The notes beneath the pieces are model-generated. The model did no database searches, had not been told where the DNA came from, and worked only from the letters and a program-made list of their open reading frames with translations. DNA of 64,000 nucleotides from Eleginops maclovinus (Eukaryota; Chordata; Actinopteri; Perciformes; Eleginopidae): contig NC_086366.1 of NCBI RefSeq assembly GCF_036324505.1, positions 22,873,505 through 22,937,504 on the forward strand, given 5' to 3'. The position numbers and the translations under genes were made by a program. This document shows, one piece after another, positions 15,530 to 35,792 of this stretch; the first letter of the stretch is position 1; every line of letters starts with the position of its first letter.

Positions 15530-16807
15530 TTTCAGCACAACGATTTTTTTATTGAAATTGTGAGACAATCAAAAAAAAAAAAAAAAACCCGGTCAACCAA
15601 CATAAACAAGATACTTTCATCTTTAAATATATTTTTGAATAGATATAAATGACGCGCATAGGAGGAATTGCCTTGAATGTCTCCTGGCTGGAGTGAAATA
15701 ACCTGAGGTGTTTTTGAATCCATGTGGAGCTCTCTCTGTCTCTGTCGGTGGATACAGACTAACATGGCACACACATCACCCTAAAATGTGTGATGCTTCA
15801 TACACAGTTTTTCAAACCAACAAGCGCTAAATAGCTTTCATGTACAGTATATGTTCAGAAATTGGGAAGAGGGGGAGGAGAAGAAAAAATAAGAAGCAAC
15901 AAGTTAAATTCGAAATATATACACGCTAATATACAGCCTTGAATAAATTAATACCAATTGCATATTCTTGGATCTTAGCTTTATTTACAGAATATTTTAT
16001 CTTTAATTACATAAATAGTTCAGAAGCAATTTTTCGGGCACGAAATGATAAGCGGTTCTGTCTGTCTTCCTCTCGCAGTTCACCTTCCAAGCCTTTTGAA
16101 ATGTCAGGCCTGGAAAAAAAGAAAAGTTTTTGGATGCAGCTTGAGACCTGCCTCTCGGCGGGATGAGGCTCCTGTTCAGGGCTCGGCTCGGTATTTAAAA
16201 AAAAAAAAAAAAAAAGCCTGGATGCTCAAACGCTTCAAGTTAACCTAAATCAACACACACTCTCCCTGTGCGTCGATCAGTGTGTGGAGAACGATATGGG
16301 GCAGATACTGGTCCACCTGTGATTATGGATATGATAGAGTGGGACATGATGGCATGTCCATGAGCTGGAAGGTCAGTTATTTAAAAATAAACCATTATTT
16401 TAGTATATATTTCTCAATTTTCGCATTCATCTTCAATGTTAGTTTTTAAAAATATTTTAAAGATATCAATGTGGGAATGTATCCCAGTATGCCTGCCTTC
16501 AAGAAGGACTAATCTGAAAACACTGGGCTTCAGGGGGGAGTTTTTACATTTTTTGTTTTCTAGTTTTTAAACTATAATCAACACACTTTAATGATAAACC
16601 ACATTTTATCTGGCAGGCTTTCTATCAGGTCAGCTTGACTAAGTTTCTGTCAATCCGCAGTTTTGTTCCAAGAAATACCAGTTATTGGCCTTCAGCAACC
16701 CATATCGGTCAAACCTCATCCCAGTCTCCTTAATGTGCTGTACAGGACATTTGCACTTATAGTCCTCTAGTATTCAAGCCAAGTCTTCATCCTAAACAGA
16801 GTCTTCA
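15530..16807 (-). other. tbx2b: Probable tbx2b 3'UTR
   Basis: The region directly downstream of the tbx2b stop has no coding ORF. On the minus strand a proximal ATTAAA lies at 16587-16592. Canonical AATAAA signals lie at 15980-15985 and 15548-15553. A TGTATATA Pumilio-type element is at 15916-15923. The + strand poly(A) runs at 16197-16215 and 15571-15587 would be U-runs in the transcript. The true end cannot be chosen without transcript data. Confidence 0.5.
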
Positions 16808-23389
<6,582 letters not shown>

Positions 23390-23740
23390 CGGTGCATCCA
23401 CAAAAACCGAAGTGAAATAATGGATAGTTTATTGGTATTTCCCCGCAACCCGGAGCGAGCGTATAGGTCCGCGACTCGCGAGAATTTCTGTAAAGCGGGA
23501 CAAAACTGCACAGTCAAACGAACAGTGCGTTAACAGGCTGAAGAAAACAGCCCAGAGTTGCTGTGGATGTGATTTTCCTTTGGTTCCTCCACCAAGTCCT
23601 TCAGTAAAAGCGGCTCGGTGAAGCCAAAGCCCGGCTGCGATGTGTGCCTCTCAGAGAAATAAGCTGTTTCTCTGCTTTAGTCATCCCACACTGACTGGAG
23701 AGATGTGGCCCCGTTCACTGCAGATCTGTGACTATCTCAC
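23390..23740 (-). other. tbx2b: Probable tbx2b 5'UTR
   Basis: Non-repetitive sequence immediately upstream of the start codon, relatively CpG-rich near 23440-23480. There is no ORF continuous with the CDS because an in-frame TAA precedes the ATG. No transcription start can be fixed from sequence alone. Confidence 0.4.
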
Positions 23741-23769
23741 ATGTCCTTCCTGCCTCCATCCCCAACACT

Positions 23770-23945
23770 AATGAACCAAGCCCCTTTGATTGCTGATTTT
23801 ACGCTTTGTGGACCAATTGTGGGCCCCTATAGGCGTGGTTCTGACAGCTCCGGTCAGACTCTAGAAAAGGAGGGGGGGACAAGAAGGTGTCGGAAGCATT
23901 AGCAGTAAGAAAACATGTCAACAGAATAAAATATTAACCAATGAC
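23770..23945 (-). promoter_or_regulatory. tbx2b: Candidate tbx2b core promoter region
   Basis: No TATA box is visible. On the + strand there are CCAAT boxes at 23813-23817 and 23938-23942 (ATTGG in the direction of transcription). On the minus strand a consensus TCF/LEF site (ATCAAAGG) lies at 23783-23790 and a CCACGCC KLF/GC-box-like motif near 23833. Wnt and BMP control of Tbx2 is established for vertebrates. That this particular site is used is inference. Confidence 0.4.
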
Positions 23946-24940
23946 AGGAGAGATCGGGAAATCCCACCCCCATTTCCAAGCCAAACACCGGGTCAGTCCT
24001 CAGTTGTTGGCCGGTGGAGGCATCACCTCTCTCGGCTTGCGTTTTTACAATGTCGCCTCCGGAGAAAGCAGTTCACAGTGTCCCTGTTTTAATACTCACC
24101 TTAACACAGAGGAACAGCAGTTCTCCACTGTCTTTTAGAACAACTCACTACAGTAAATCCACGACGATTCCGGAGAGATTTATTTCATTTCTCGGTCTTT
24201 CTCTAAACATTACAGCTTTACTTATTCCATTTTATCGGCTGTTTTTTCACGCTCAGGCTGGAATCACTAACCAAGGCTATAAATGTTAGCTGCTTACACT
24301 GACTTCAGCTTCATACATCCCCGGCTTCCCCAGGCGAGAGCCGTTTATCTGTGCGTGTTTCCTGATCGAGCTGACGGGAAGGCAGCCGCAGCGCAATAAA
24401 GAGACGAGCCTGGAAAAGACAAACCCAGATGCTGCGTGGAGGAAAAAGAGGAAACCAGATGAATGATGATGAGTGAATGTTGACAGAAAAATCTAAGAGA
24501 AGGAAAAGCGGTGAGTGCTCACTTCGATACAAACTCTTCCTCGTTTCAAATAAACGTTAATAAGTCCAGAATTAAAAGTTTTTTATTTTTGTTTATCCTC
24601 ATGGCATTATTCTTCCGGTTTGCGGGGATTTGTATTCTCGCACTGATGACATGATTTAGTGCTCACAGGGCAAGCCGTGTTAGCGTGTAATCTTCGACAG
24701 GTTGTATTTTGTCAAACCAAGGACAGTGAGTGCGGGACTCCGGGAGCCACGGTGCCCCCCAAACCCCTCCCCACCCGCCTCCCTGCCCTCCGCTCTGCTG
24801 AGCTCCTGTAGAAACACCCAGCTCCTGATTAACTTGGACTCAGTTTGTTAAAGAGCCGCTCGGCGCCAGTCGGCCGATGCGCCACAATAAGAACACTCTC
24901 TTGTCTCTTTATATTTACCCTCAAGTCTTGCATGTGTGCC

Positions 24941-24992
24941 CCTGCGGCCCCCTCTGCAGCCCCCTCTGCAGCCTCATCTGCGGCTCCACTCT
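24941..24992. repeat. 12-bp minisatellite (CCCCTCTGCAGC), about 3-4 copies
   Basis: Tandem copies at about 24947-24970, with degenerate copies to each side (TGCGGC, CCTCATCTGCGGC). Intergenic, upstream of tbx2b. Confidence 0.7.
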
Positions 24993-26225
24993 CCTGCCTC
25001 GGTCATGACTCCATGTCAGATGTGATGTGTTTTTTTTCCTTTTCTTTTTTGGATAAACAGCTGTTATCTCCGGGCATTGTTGAGAGCCAGGCGTCACTTA
25101 GACAAAACTGAAACAAAAATTGATAATCCCTCTGAATGAGACTGTCAGAGACAACTGCGCATTTCCTATTAACCCCTGCAATTTAGCGCCTATGTGGCTT
25201 CCGCTGACAGGCACAACTTGCACTTTGCCATATAAATGTGTTGAATAATATTTAAAATCCCGTATAATTAAAACTCACACCATAGGCCGTTCATTATGTA
25301 TCACTACATTACACAATAACAATAACAGTAACAGACAAAAGGTGCAAAACCAAAATAAACATTTTTATAATTATAGAATATCCTTAATACGGAAGTCCAG
25401 AAAGTATCAGCAACTGTGTGTCAGATACAACATGTTTTGTGTTTAAGGAGAATGCAGTGTATGCACATCTCCACTATGTTGCACACTTGTTGCTCGGCTT
25501 CCATCACATTGATACAGACACACAGAAGGCCAAACAGGAGCAACCACTGTACCTGCATGAAGAGAAAACCTGTGTATGAGGCCAGGAAACACCTTACATC
25601 AAACACCAAATTTCACAAGTGGACGCATGTGAAATAAAATGTATTTTCACTCCAGCCAGGTGTTGGAAATAAATGCCAGCGAGCATCAACTTCACATGTA
25701 AAATCATCAGGCATGTCCTGCACATGACTCACAGTTCCTGCACAGTTACATTGCGGGGTGTATCTGCTGTAATTCGGCCGGACAGCTGACTTGTTTGGAA
25801 TGCTGCACCTTCAGATTTATGAAATGACGGAGAGGTAGGAGTGCCGTGGGAGCGGCGGCAGTTTGTCAGGGGTTTGAAGCTGCATGCACGGACTGGGGAA
25901 AGAAAAAGATTAGCAACATATGGAGGTGGATAACGGTTTTCTGCCGGAATACTCAACTGGATAATTGTATCAACAATGCTTGTGCAAATTAGTCACCATT
26001 TATTTGTTCTGTGCCGTCAACGGTACAGAAATCTCCATTACGCACGATTTAAAAGTCATTAAGTGGAGGGAGCTCCGGGCTGCTGGTACATCTACATAGA
26101 AGGGGGCACAGGGCCGGTGGATTAACATATTCTCTGTGTTGAGGATAAATGAAAGCAGACAGTAAATCTGCTCCTCAGACTTGTTCTTTGAGTTGAAGCT
26201 GTGAGTGACCTGTCAGCTGGGGGTG

Positions 26226-26605
26226 AGGTGGGAGAAGTACTCAGTTGTTGTACTTGAGTAAAAGTAGAACTGAATACTCTGTTACAAGCAGCTAAAAGTA
26301 CTCATTACGCAGATTAGCTAATATATAATATATGTTTTGATTATAACCATTGATGAATTAAAGTGTTATCAAAGCTGGTAAAGGTGCAGTTACAGTTTTA
26401 ATGACTTTGTATACTGCAGGGTAGCTTTTGAATTTACTCCAGCTGTAAATAAAGTCTTATTTAAGGGTTAATGAAATTACACATTATTAATCCAAATCTG
26501 CAAAGTAATTGAAGGTATTAAATAAATGTAGTGGAGCAAAAGTACGTTATTTACGTTAAATACAGTACTTGAGTTAATGTAATTAGTTACTTTACAGCAC
26601 TGGAG
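26226..26605 (+). mobile_element. Dispersed 'TACTTGAGTAAAAGTA' fish repeat (hAT-type MITE family), copy 1
   Basis: It opens GGTGGGAGAAGTACTCAG, TACTTGAGTAAAAGTAGAAC and TACAAGCAGCTAAAAGTACT. It closes with GTAGTGGAGCAAAAGTAC and TTACAGCACTGG, matching from memory a very common teleost short repeat. No coding content. Family assignment is by recognition only. Confidence 0.6.
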
Positions 26606-27182
26606 GATCACATTGAAGGGGGAATAAATTGTTTTAAAAAATACTTTAATTATTTATTCATGGACTTTTTTAAATGGTTCTATATCCGAAATTAGTCAAA
26701 ACAAGCAGGTTTGGATGTTTATATTTGAGAGTTGTCAGTAACCTTTTTCTCTGGAGATGTGAATTAAATGCTTGCTTGACGCGTTTTATACAGTAGGAAG
26801 TTGACTAAGGTTTTTCTATGTCCTTGATCCGTCCACTAAATACAATACACTGCAGCTGCAGATGTGAACATGTGCTAAAAAGCGTCTTCCGTACCGGTGA
26901 TTCGGTCCACATGTCAGCGTTCCCCGGCCAAAGACTGCTCTAATTACAACATAACGGGACAGTTTTGCGCCATATTGGCTCATAATCGAGTATTGTTATT
27001 TTCTTCCTCTCCTCGACATTGTTCCTTTCTTTCTTTTTTATCTCTCCATCTTCTCCTCCCATCTCCCTGCATCATCTCTCCGGCTATATTTAGCGGCTAG
27101 ACTGAGGCCTTGGCGCCAGACCGTTTAAGACCTGTCAAAGTCCCTCATATTTCCCCTTGTCACATGGAAACCCGGCGACCAG

Positions 27183-27330
27183 CGGCCCTCTCCTCCTCCT
27201 CCCTCCCTCCTTTTCTTCTCCTTCTCCCTCTCCTCCCTCATCCTCATGGTACAGCTACCAGCAGCCCTCCTCCTCCTCCTCCTCCTCCTCCTCCTCCTCC
27301 TCCTCCTCCTCCTCCTCCCCTTCATCTCCT
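27183..27330. repeat. Polypyrimidine tract with (CCT)n core
   Basis: Almost pure C/T over most of about 150 bp, interrupted around 27240-27264. A perfect triplet repeat fills about 27267-27318. Homopurine-homopyrimidine mirror sequence of this kind can form triplex (H-DNA). Confidence 0.9.
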
Positions 27331-27397
27331 CCACTTCCTCCTCTACAGTGCTAAATGAAACATATCAGTTCTCACTTGTAGGAAAAGCAGAATGTTT

Positions 27398-27514
<117 letters not shown>

Positions 27515-27805
27515 CAACAATACACTATGGGAGAAGCTTTTTGGGAATACCTGATGCACCCCAGCTCTTCCATAAAACAAACAATTTTTACTGGACATGA
27601 CTTCATGACAAACTTAATCACATCCAATCATACCCTTATAACCCTAAAGCATAGTTTACAGGAGTATCATGAACTGCAGTTACGGTGTTCGTTTGGAGGC
27701 TGTAGGGGCCAGGTGGGGGCGCTATAGGGACCCAGGGGAGCCACAGGAGAGTGACACTGCTGTCACACCCAAAGGCGCACCGCAGCCAAGACTTTGATGC
27801 TTCAG

Positions 27806-27925
<120 letters not shown>

Positions 27926-27999
27926 TTAGTCCTCTACAACACTACATAGTAGCTTTTATTTATGCTCAACTCTTTACATTACAATAATTGTCTGACTTG

Positions 28000-28160
28000 T
28001 TTGACTCGGGGACCCTATCGCTATCAATTCCCTATCAGTATGGCCAATCAAAGGTCTATAAGTTTATGACGCACTGCAGAAATGTGCGCACCCACGTGGT
28101 GTGTTTATCCAGTTATAAACACGATCACTGGGTGTGACGGTGCTTCCGAATATATCACAA
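28000..28160. promoter_or_regulatory. Candidate regulatory block upstream of tbx2b
   Basis: CCAATCAAAGG (28044-28054) fuses a CCAAT box with the same ATCAAAGG TCF/LEF core seen in the tbx2b promoter, followed by TTTATGA (28063-28069). Located between two long CA repeats. Confidence 0.27.
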
Positions 28161-29035
28161 TGACATTACCTCCTGTCATTACTGTCTTAATGTTCCTTAA
28201 TAAAAGAACATCTCTGTAGTCGGTTGCTGGTTGAAGGTGAGGTCCCACAGTGCCGTCAGTGCCCCTGCATCCACATAATTACTTTATATATATTTTACTT
28301 CAACTTTAGAGATATATAAAGTAGGTGTATTAGCTATTTTTGCGTTTGTGTATATTCATCAACATGTAATAAAAGAAGGGGAAATGTTATCCCATGGAAA
28401 GAACTTAAAATCATATAAATGTATTTTGTGGATCGCTGAAACTGAGAGACTGCGGCTGAGAATTTTCAATCCTTCCAAAACAAAACAAAAAATCCACAAA
28501 CAAGTTAAAAATCTATTTCATACATATTTGATTAAAAAAATAAAAACAAATTGTATGTTTTTAATCCAAGCACCTCTCGGTCAGTTCATTTATTTAATTT
28601 TTCCCCCATACGGATTCAGAAAAATGCTTTTATTTTGAAAATAGTTTATTTAAAGTGATCAAACTAACCCGTAAAAGAAACACCTGTGTTAATCACATTT
28701 CTCTGTAACGAAATGTATATCCATGAACGTTTAATGTAACACTTTGAAGTAAGAAATAAACATGCGCAGTTTATGCCAAGCAAATCAATAAAAATGTAAC
28801 TTCCTGTTTGTTTTCCGTTCAGAAGAAGCTTATTGTTAATTATGGAAACGTTTGAACAATATTTTTTTAGGTTCGTTGAGGCAGATTTTTTTAAACCAGC
28901 ACAATATTATTTTGTGTGTTTGCAGATGTGTTGACAGCGTGGAGAAATTGAATTAGCAGCTGCAGCGCCGGGAACATTGGATCTTATTAGGAGCGCAGCA
29001 GAGGAGCAGCTACCTGCAGGGGAGGAGAGGAAGAG

Positions 29036-29214
<179 letters not shown>

Positions 29215-29539
29215 CCATATAATCTTATTTAAAAACCCTGTAAAGTCTATACATGAACAGTGACTTAGTCTTATTTTACTGTTCAATTAGTGTCTCAAAC
29301 CAGCATGATACAAATATAATTATACACCCTGAGACCTGGAATGACATAAAAAGAGTAAATACTCAAGTTTTGAATTATGTTGCCATTAAGATGATTCAAA
29401 CATCTTGGATTTAATTTCCTCTAATTATTTGCAGCTTCAAGACGCAATAAAAAAACTATAAAACATCTGTAAATGTGTTATCTTAATGTCATGTAATGTA
29501 GCAGTTTGTCGGTAAGTGAGTTGAATGAAGAGATGAATC

Positions 29540-29660
29540 AGACTGAATCTTATGCAAATAATCTTGGCCCCCTTAAAAAAGTCAACTGTCAAATATCATA
29601 TATCTGATTTTATTGCAGACTCTTAATTCATTTGGGCTTTATAAAATGAAAGGAAGCCTA
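29540..29660. promoter_or_regulatory. Candidate block with octamer motif
   Basis: Perfect POU octamer ATGCAAAT at 29552-29559 within non-repetitive, AT-rich DNA about 6 kb upstream of tbx2b. Confidence 0.22.
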
Positions 29661-31680
29661 AAAATATTATAAATTGAGCGTGGGTAAGTGGATCCCAGCT
29701 TTCTCTTCTGTTCAGCTAAGTATTGTAAGGTAAATGTTCTTGTAAATCATATAAACCTTCAACTCCTCAGAAACTGGACTCTTATTTCTTTGTTTCCTGC
29801 AGGATAAATATGTTGGATTAAAGGGAAGCTGATCCAGAAAAATTCTGCTCAAGCAACTGATTCAAATCGTATCTTCTTCCAATCAAGCAGCTACACTGAG
29901 TTCAGAACAGGGAGCATCTCCTGGGATTTGTCCCGACTGTACAGCTCTGTACACACTGATGTCGAGTTTAACAATGCTGTCCCCGGGTCAGGAACTACTG
30001 GAGGTTTGGAAAAAAGTGTTTTCATATTTTTAGATTTGAGGTTTTAAATGTTTGCAAAATTTACAAATAATTAAAAGAGTTAACTCTTCTTATACATGTA
30101 TTTATCTGCATGTTATTCAATGACATGGACCTGAAATGTATTTCTTTAACTCAAAATAAACTTGACTACACAACATGAACTCTCTTACAAGTCAGCATAC
30201 ACCGTTTGTGTCATGTTCAATTCTAATCATTTAAAGGGACTCATTTTGAGGTCAATGACATGAAAACCAAATTGAAGCTTTTATTGAACTCAGACTCTCT
30301 AAACAGTCTTTCCAGGCCAGCTAGTTGGTGTTTATAGCTTCAATATGTGAGCTTGAAACATGCAGGAGTCCTCCCGAGGAAGTCTCACAAACACTGAATG
30401 ACGAGTTGCATAGAAAACGAATGCCTCCTAAAGTAACTCTGTAAAGTGATGAGTCCATGCCTCCTGGTTATTGACTACATCAATGGCTGCTTGTCTATCT
30501 TGATTTTCCTTTTTTACATTTTTGCAACCCAAATAAGGCCTACTTCGATCTTTTAAATGAGTTTCGGGGTGCTAAGATGTTGAAACCTTTTTAAAATAAT
30601 ACACATCTGCATTGGATTTTATATTTTGACAGCCAACTCTATTCCCATACATTTATTTTACATCTTCTAAAGTAAACTGATTATTTTAACCCATCTACAT
30701 TGTGCGTAGATGCTGGTGGACTTAACAAGACAATTATCCTTGTTTGACCATACAGTATTTCTTATAGCTATTATACAGTAGCCTACCTGCTAATATCAAC
30801 TGATTAACCCATGTTGAGGAATCAATTGTAAATGGTACAACAAAATGCCTTTAGGGTAAAATTGCACACTATCTGAAGGACTTGATTTCTAATAACCTGC
30901 CTCTTACAGGATTTTAATGTTCACATCTAAATGACAAACAATAATAGTCCCAGGGTCGAGTTTGACATAGTATATATATATGTTTTTTACCTACCTTTTT
31001 GACATAAAGGAAGCACAGCCCTGTGTTACTTGTCACAATCCAATTTTATCTGTAAAAACTAACTGCTTCTGATGTTCCTGCTGATCGGCATTTGTATTTA
31101 CTTTTGCGAGAGTGGAAACAGGAGTGGTCATGTTGTGAACGAGGGCCCTAAAAGTTTGGATAAGATTAGCAAGCGGCACAATTTTATGCATCAAATGTTG
31201 GCACTACAAGAACACAAGTGAGTTTATTCCCTTAGGTCCAAAAGCACCGGGAGATATTTCTGCTGGTTGCTTTTGATAAACAAAGCAAGCGTATGAAGTT
31301 TGTAACTAGTAAAACCTAAATTACAAACAATAGATAATGGCAAGGCTATAACAAATACATTAGAAACTAAAGATTAGTGATAAAAGCTTAAAACCCAATG
31401 TTTATGATTATAAAAGTATCAGTCTTACTTTAGACTGACAGGTTGTCACTTGACATAGCTAAAGCTAAACTGTAAACAGAGCCCTAATGCACAGTAGATA
31501 GGAGGCTACATCTGAAAAGAGACTGTGCTATATAAACATAGTGTATGCTAAGCTATTATCATTGGCAGTCAAATTGATTTCTTATATTTGGAAGCATGCT
31601 GTAGATAAATATACAATTAATTTTATTTCAAGACTTTTGCTATGTACGTTTGTTGTGTTCATACTCAGGAAGAATGGCCA

Positions 31681-31706
31681 AAGCTAATGCTAATGCTAAT
31701 GCTAAC
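31681..31706. repeat. (GCTAAT)n short hexanucleotide array
   Basis: About four tandem GCTAAT units, ending GCTAAC. Related GCTAA-containing words recur nearby (31821-31836) and near 9097-9133. Confidence 0.75.
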
Positions 31707-32964
31707 AAGGCTCCACAAAAAAACATAGTAAGCAGTAAGTGTTAGCATGCTTTGTCCCAGTCAGATATGAGAGTTTGTTTCCAGCTAACATGTCCTACCT
31801 GTGGATCAGTTCTTGCTTACCAAGCTAATGCTAATGTTTGTAGGTTTAGGGTTACTTCAGCTGAAGAATTGTGACTGCTGGTAAGCTTACAGTTTCTGCC
31901 ATGTTTCTCTCACTGAAAGTTACCAAGTTTGGACCCAACATAGGATGTTGGATTGGAAACTTTAGAGTTCGCTCAATAAACGGACTCTCACCCAAATGGC
32001 CTTGAATCAGTGAGGATTTAATGTAACTCTCAATGACTCCAGCAGGACATGCCTTTCTGAGTTACTGCCAGACTACACTATAAGGTTCAGTATTTTAGTA
32101 TTTCTTCTCAAAATCAATACTGTACGTCTGTGCCTAATAAATAACTAAATATACAGTCATTTAGCACTTTTTAAAATATGATATTGGTATTTATCACCAA
32201 TAAGATCTCCTCAGCATTTATAACGTGTAATATTGTGAGTATTTAAACCTTGTAAAACGTTCATTAAAACATGTTGGAAACAAATAAAAAGCTTCAAGGT
32301 GAAACTGTGGTTTTCTCTTGTTCTTGTCCCATAATGCTGAGCTTCCCTCTGGATGAAGTGGCGGAGCACATCCTGCCAGCTGGAACTTATTTTGACATTA
32401 TTCATAAGGGAGTTTGCGTACAAACATTAAATGGGTTCAGATCTTCATTAAATCAGTTGTTTTAGGTTCTGTACAACTAATACTCGTATATGCGAATGGG
32501 ACTAAAGATATAATGTGTTTAATTATGAAATGTTTTTGGCATTTAAGTTGTAATTTATCTAGAGGGTCTGTTTCTTTTTAAGTACGGAATTGTTCTAATG
32601 TAGCTTGGCAAGGACCCTTTTTCATTTTATGGTTAGTAGCCTATGAACACATCGATGGGAGGAAATAAAGCATACAAGGAGAAATTCACCGCTAATTTAA
32701 TTCAATTTTAAATTAGTTCTTTTTTTATCCCTGAGTTTGGGCTGTTTTTTTCCTGATTAGCAAAGAAACTAACATGGCCTCTTGTTTTTTTTCTCAGAAC
32801 AAAGAGCCAGTCGCCCATAAAAAGATCCTTTAACAGCACTTTACTGCCTGTAAAAAAATATGGTACTAATTACCAGGGGTACTATGTGCTGATGGTCACC
32901 GCCGAGGTAGAAATCTAAACGGCACAATTAGCAGCAATCACACAGAGGAAAAAAAAGACAGACA

Positions 32965-34182
32965 GTTCCATTTCCTTGAGTTTTATTATGCTTTTTGTTG
33001 CATGAATGCTGGGAAACAAAGTAAGTACTTTACATATCGTCAACAACAAGCATGAATTAAAACAAGTAGATGCATGCCAACATGACATGCAGCCGCCTGA
33101 CAACACTCATTTACATGTGATTGTAAACTATCATTTAATATATTTTAAAATTTGACAGTAAATAGTGCATTTTAGTTTTCATATCTGCTCAGGACAACAC
33201 ATTTTAATACAGTAATTTCTGATTATCAAATCTATGGGTGAAGCTAAAACATTTAATGAAAATACACTTTGTTAGTGATCTATATCTATAAGCAACAAAA
33301 TATTTTGGTCAAAAGTTGCTAATGTACAAAATACAGCATGACGTTTAAACTGCTCAATTAAAAGTACTATGTGGAAAGGCTGAGTGGGGAATACATCTGA
33401 ATGATGTCAAAAACATATCTCAACACAGTAAATATCTAAATTACTTCAGAAATGTCGTAACAGTGCCATCTAATTACTGCATCTTTTGTCAAATGTGATT
33501 ACATGATAATCAAAGGCCTGAGAGGAAAACAAATGTAATCAGAAACATTTAGTGACCATGAGAGGAGCGGCAGCAGCACACACACAGAGAGGAAAAGGAG
33601 CTGCTACACGTCTCTGCCTGGAATAAACACTTCTCCTTTGTCGGCGCAGCCTTTCTCAGGGCTCGTTCAGACAATAGGCATGCCATAAAACTTCAAACAC
33701 ACAAGAAGAATGACGAGGACACATCAGCTGCTGAAAGACAGGATGGCTTCTGATGGTTAAATGTAACTGGTCTGTTAAAAATAAAGGAAAATCCTCCCTG
33801 AACACAGATGCATCTAAATACTCTGGGATGAAAGCACATTTTAAACTGGGTCTTTCATCTTCCTGCGCTTTAGATTTGCTCCCGAACGATAATCATTAAG
33901 CTTAAAAGAAGTGTGTACAATACATTTATGTCAGTGTTCTCACCCAGACATGAACGCGGGTAAACATTTTGAATATATCTTCAAATTTAAGATGAATGGA
34001 AGGATGAACAAACTACAGAAGCAACGGCGGCCAACCCAATAATGAAATAACTGCATGTATCCATGTGGCAAACTGTATGAGAAGAACACACTTTACTCGG
34101 TGTGATGCTGTGTGGAGAGACATGGGGGAGGCAGGCAGGTGGTGTGGACGGTGGTGCTTCTTCCCGAAGGACAGGTGGGACT
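32965..34182 (-). other. bcas3: Probable bcas3 3'UTR
   Basis: Sequence downstream of the bcas3 stop with no coding ORF in phase. The first clear minus-strand AATAAA signal is at 32982-32987, about 1.2 kb after the stop. Weaker ATTAAA forms occur near 33134 and 33244. The end is therefore provisional. Confidence 0.4.
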
Positions 34183-34482
<300 letters not shown>

Positions 34483-35118
34483 TCAAATATGTTGGTAGCA
34501 TCAAATATATAAAAAAACAGGATCATTGACTATGAATCCTTACTTTGGTCTATATTCTGTGTACTCTTCACATTGTTTTTCTTGGAACAGTTGTAAGTTG
34601 TCTTGTGGAAATGTTCTGATAGTAACAGTTTATTCTGTGCCATGAAATCATTCGGATCTGTTTCTACTACAAGTACTAACATACTCTATGTCTCAGTGTA
34701 AGGGCAAGTTAGCAAACCTAAGTATTATTTCAGGACCAAATGAAATGTGTCAGTAGCGTCAATTATAAAACATGAACTTTCGGGGGTCTTATTTGAATAT
34801 TCTGTGTAGACTTTACAGATATGAAATGGTGTTTGTTGGAATGAGAACGTCTGTTGACTCTGTGTCAACCTTAGGGATATCTTTGGCATGAAGTGGGATT
34901 AACACACATCAATAGTGGACAGCTACCGTTATGCTGTTATTCCAACATTCTCTGCTCAACATCCTCTTAACTTTTCATCCTGGAACTCTTGGAACCTGTG
35001 GACTGACCCATTATTATTTCTATAATATGCATTGGTATATATTCACAAGATGACGTGCATGTCCTTCTGCTGATGCTTTAACCTAAAGTGATTTACACAC
35101 AATTGAATACCGTAAACA

Positions 35119-35215
35119 TGCCTGGCCAGGGACACTGACTGCAGTGGAGGGGGATCGAACCACCAACCCTCTGATTGGTAGACCTATTTGCCCCCTGAGC
35201 AACAGTATTAGGACT
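35119..35215 (-). mobile_element. tRNA-derived SINE fragment 1
   Basis: On the minus strand: CTCAGGGGGCAAATAGG, CTACCAATCAGAGGG, then a Pol III B-box-like GGTTCGATCCCC (complement at 35150-35161) and CACTGCAGTCAGTGTCC. It aligns by eye with the copies at 38470, 61462 and 63118. Confidence 0.6.
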
Positions 35216-35245
35216 GTAATGCATGTATTATGTACAAACCATTTA

Positions 35246-35631
35246 CCGTAATTTCCGGACTATTAAGCGCACCTGAATATAAATCCCACCAACAAAATTT
35301 TAGAAGAAAAAAAACTTTGTACATAAATAGGCCGCAACTGTCTATAAGCCGCAGGTTTCCAGGTGTTGTAACGTGAGATATTTACACAGAAAGATTTTTA
35401 ACATTTCTAATTACCACTTTTTTCCAAACTGTCGGAATTGAACAGCCTCAGAATGGCTTCATCACACACTTTCTCAGTCTGTGTTTCGTTGTCTCGCTCT
35501 TGCGCTTCCTGCTAGAGAGTCGCCTGGTAGCCGTTAGCCCGTAAAAATATATAGATTAGCCGCATCGTTGTTTAAGCCGCAGGGTTCAAAGCATGTGAAA
35601 AACGTAGCGGCTTATAGTCCGGAAATTACGG
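35246..35631. mobile_element. Nonautonomous TIR DNA transposon (386 bp) with TA flanks
   Basis: The ends are perfect inverted repeats: CCGTAATTTCCGGACTAT at 35246-35263 and its reverse complement ending at 35631, with TA on both sides (35244-35245 and 35632-35633), consistent with a TA target duplication. Beyond 18 bp the arms diverge. An internal subrepeat (TAAGCCGCAGG) occurs near 35345 and 35573. There is no coding capacity. The superfamily is not assigned; TA duplication would suit Tc/mariner-like or related groups. Confidence 0.85.
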
Positions 35632-35792
35632 TATATATATTTTGTGCATTGTCTACATTTACAATTTATTTATGTTATCACTGTCTGCTAGTTAACTCAT
35701 TTATGAATGTTCCCTAACTTTAAATGCTTTTATACCTTGGCTCTGTGCTTACTTTATTTTTTAAAAATTATCTTGTGCTACTTCATTTAATA

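Noticed and set aside
27110..27358. Poly-Pro/poly-Ser/poly-Leu/poly-Arg ORFs
   Set aside because: All come from the (CCT)n triplet tract, and every frame is open for the same reason.
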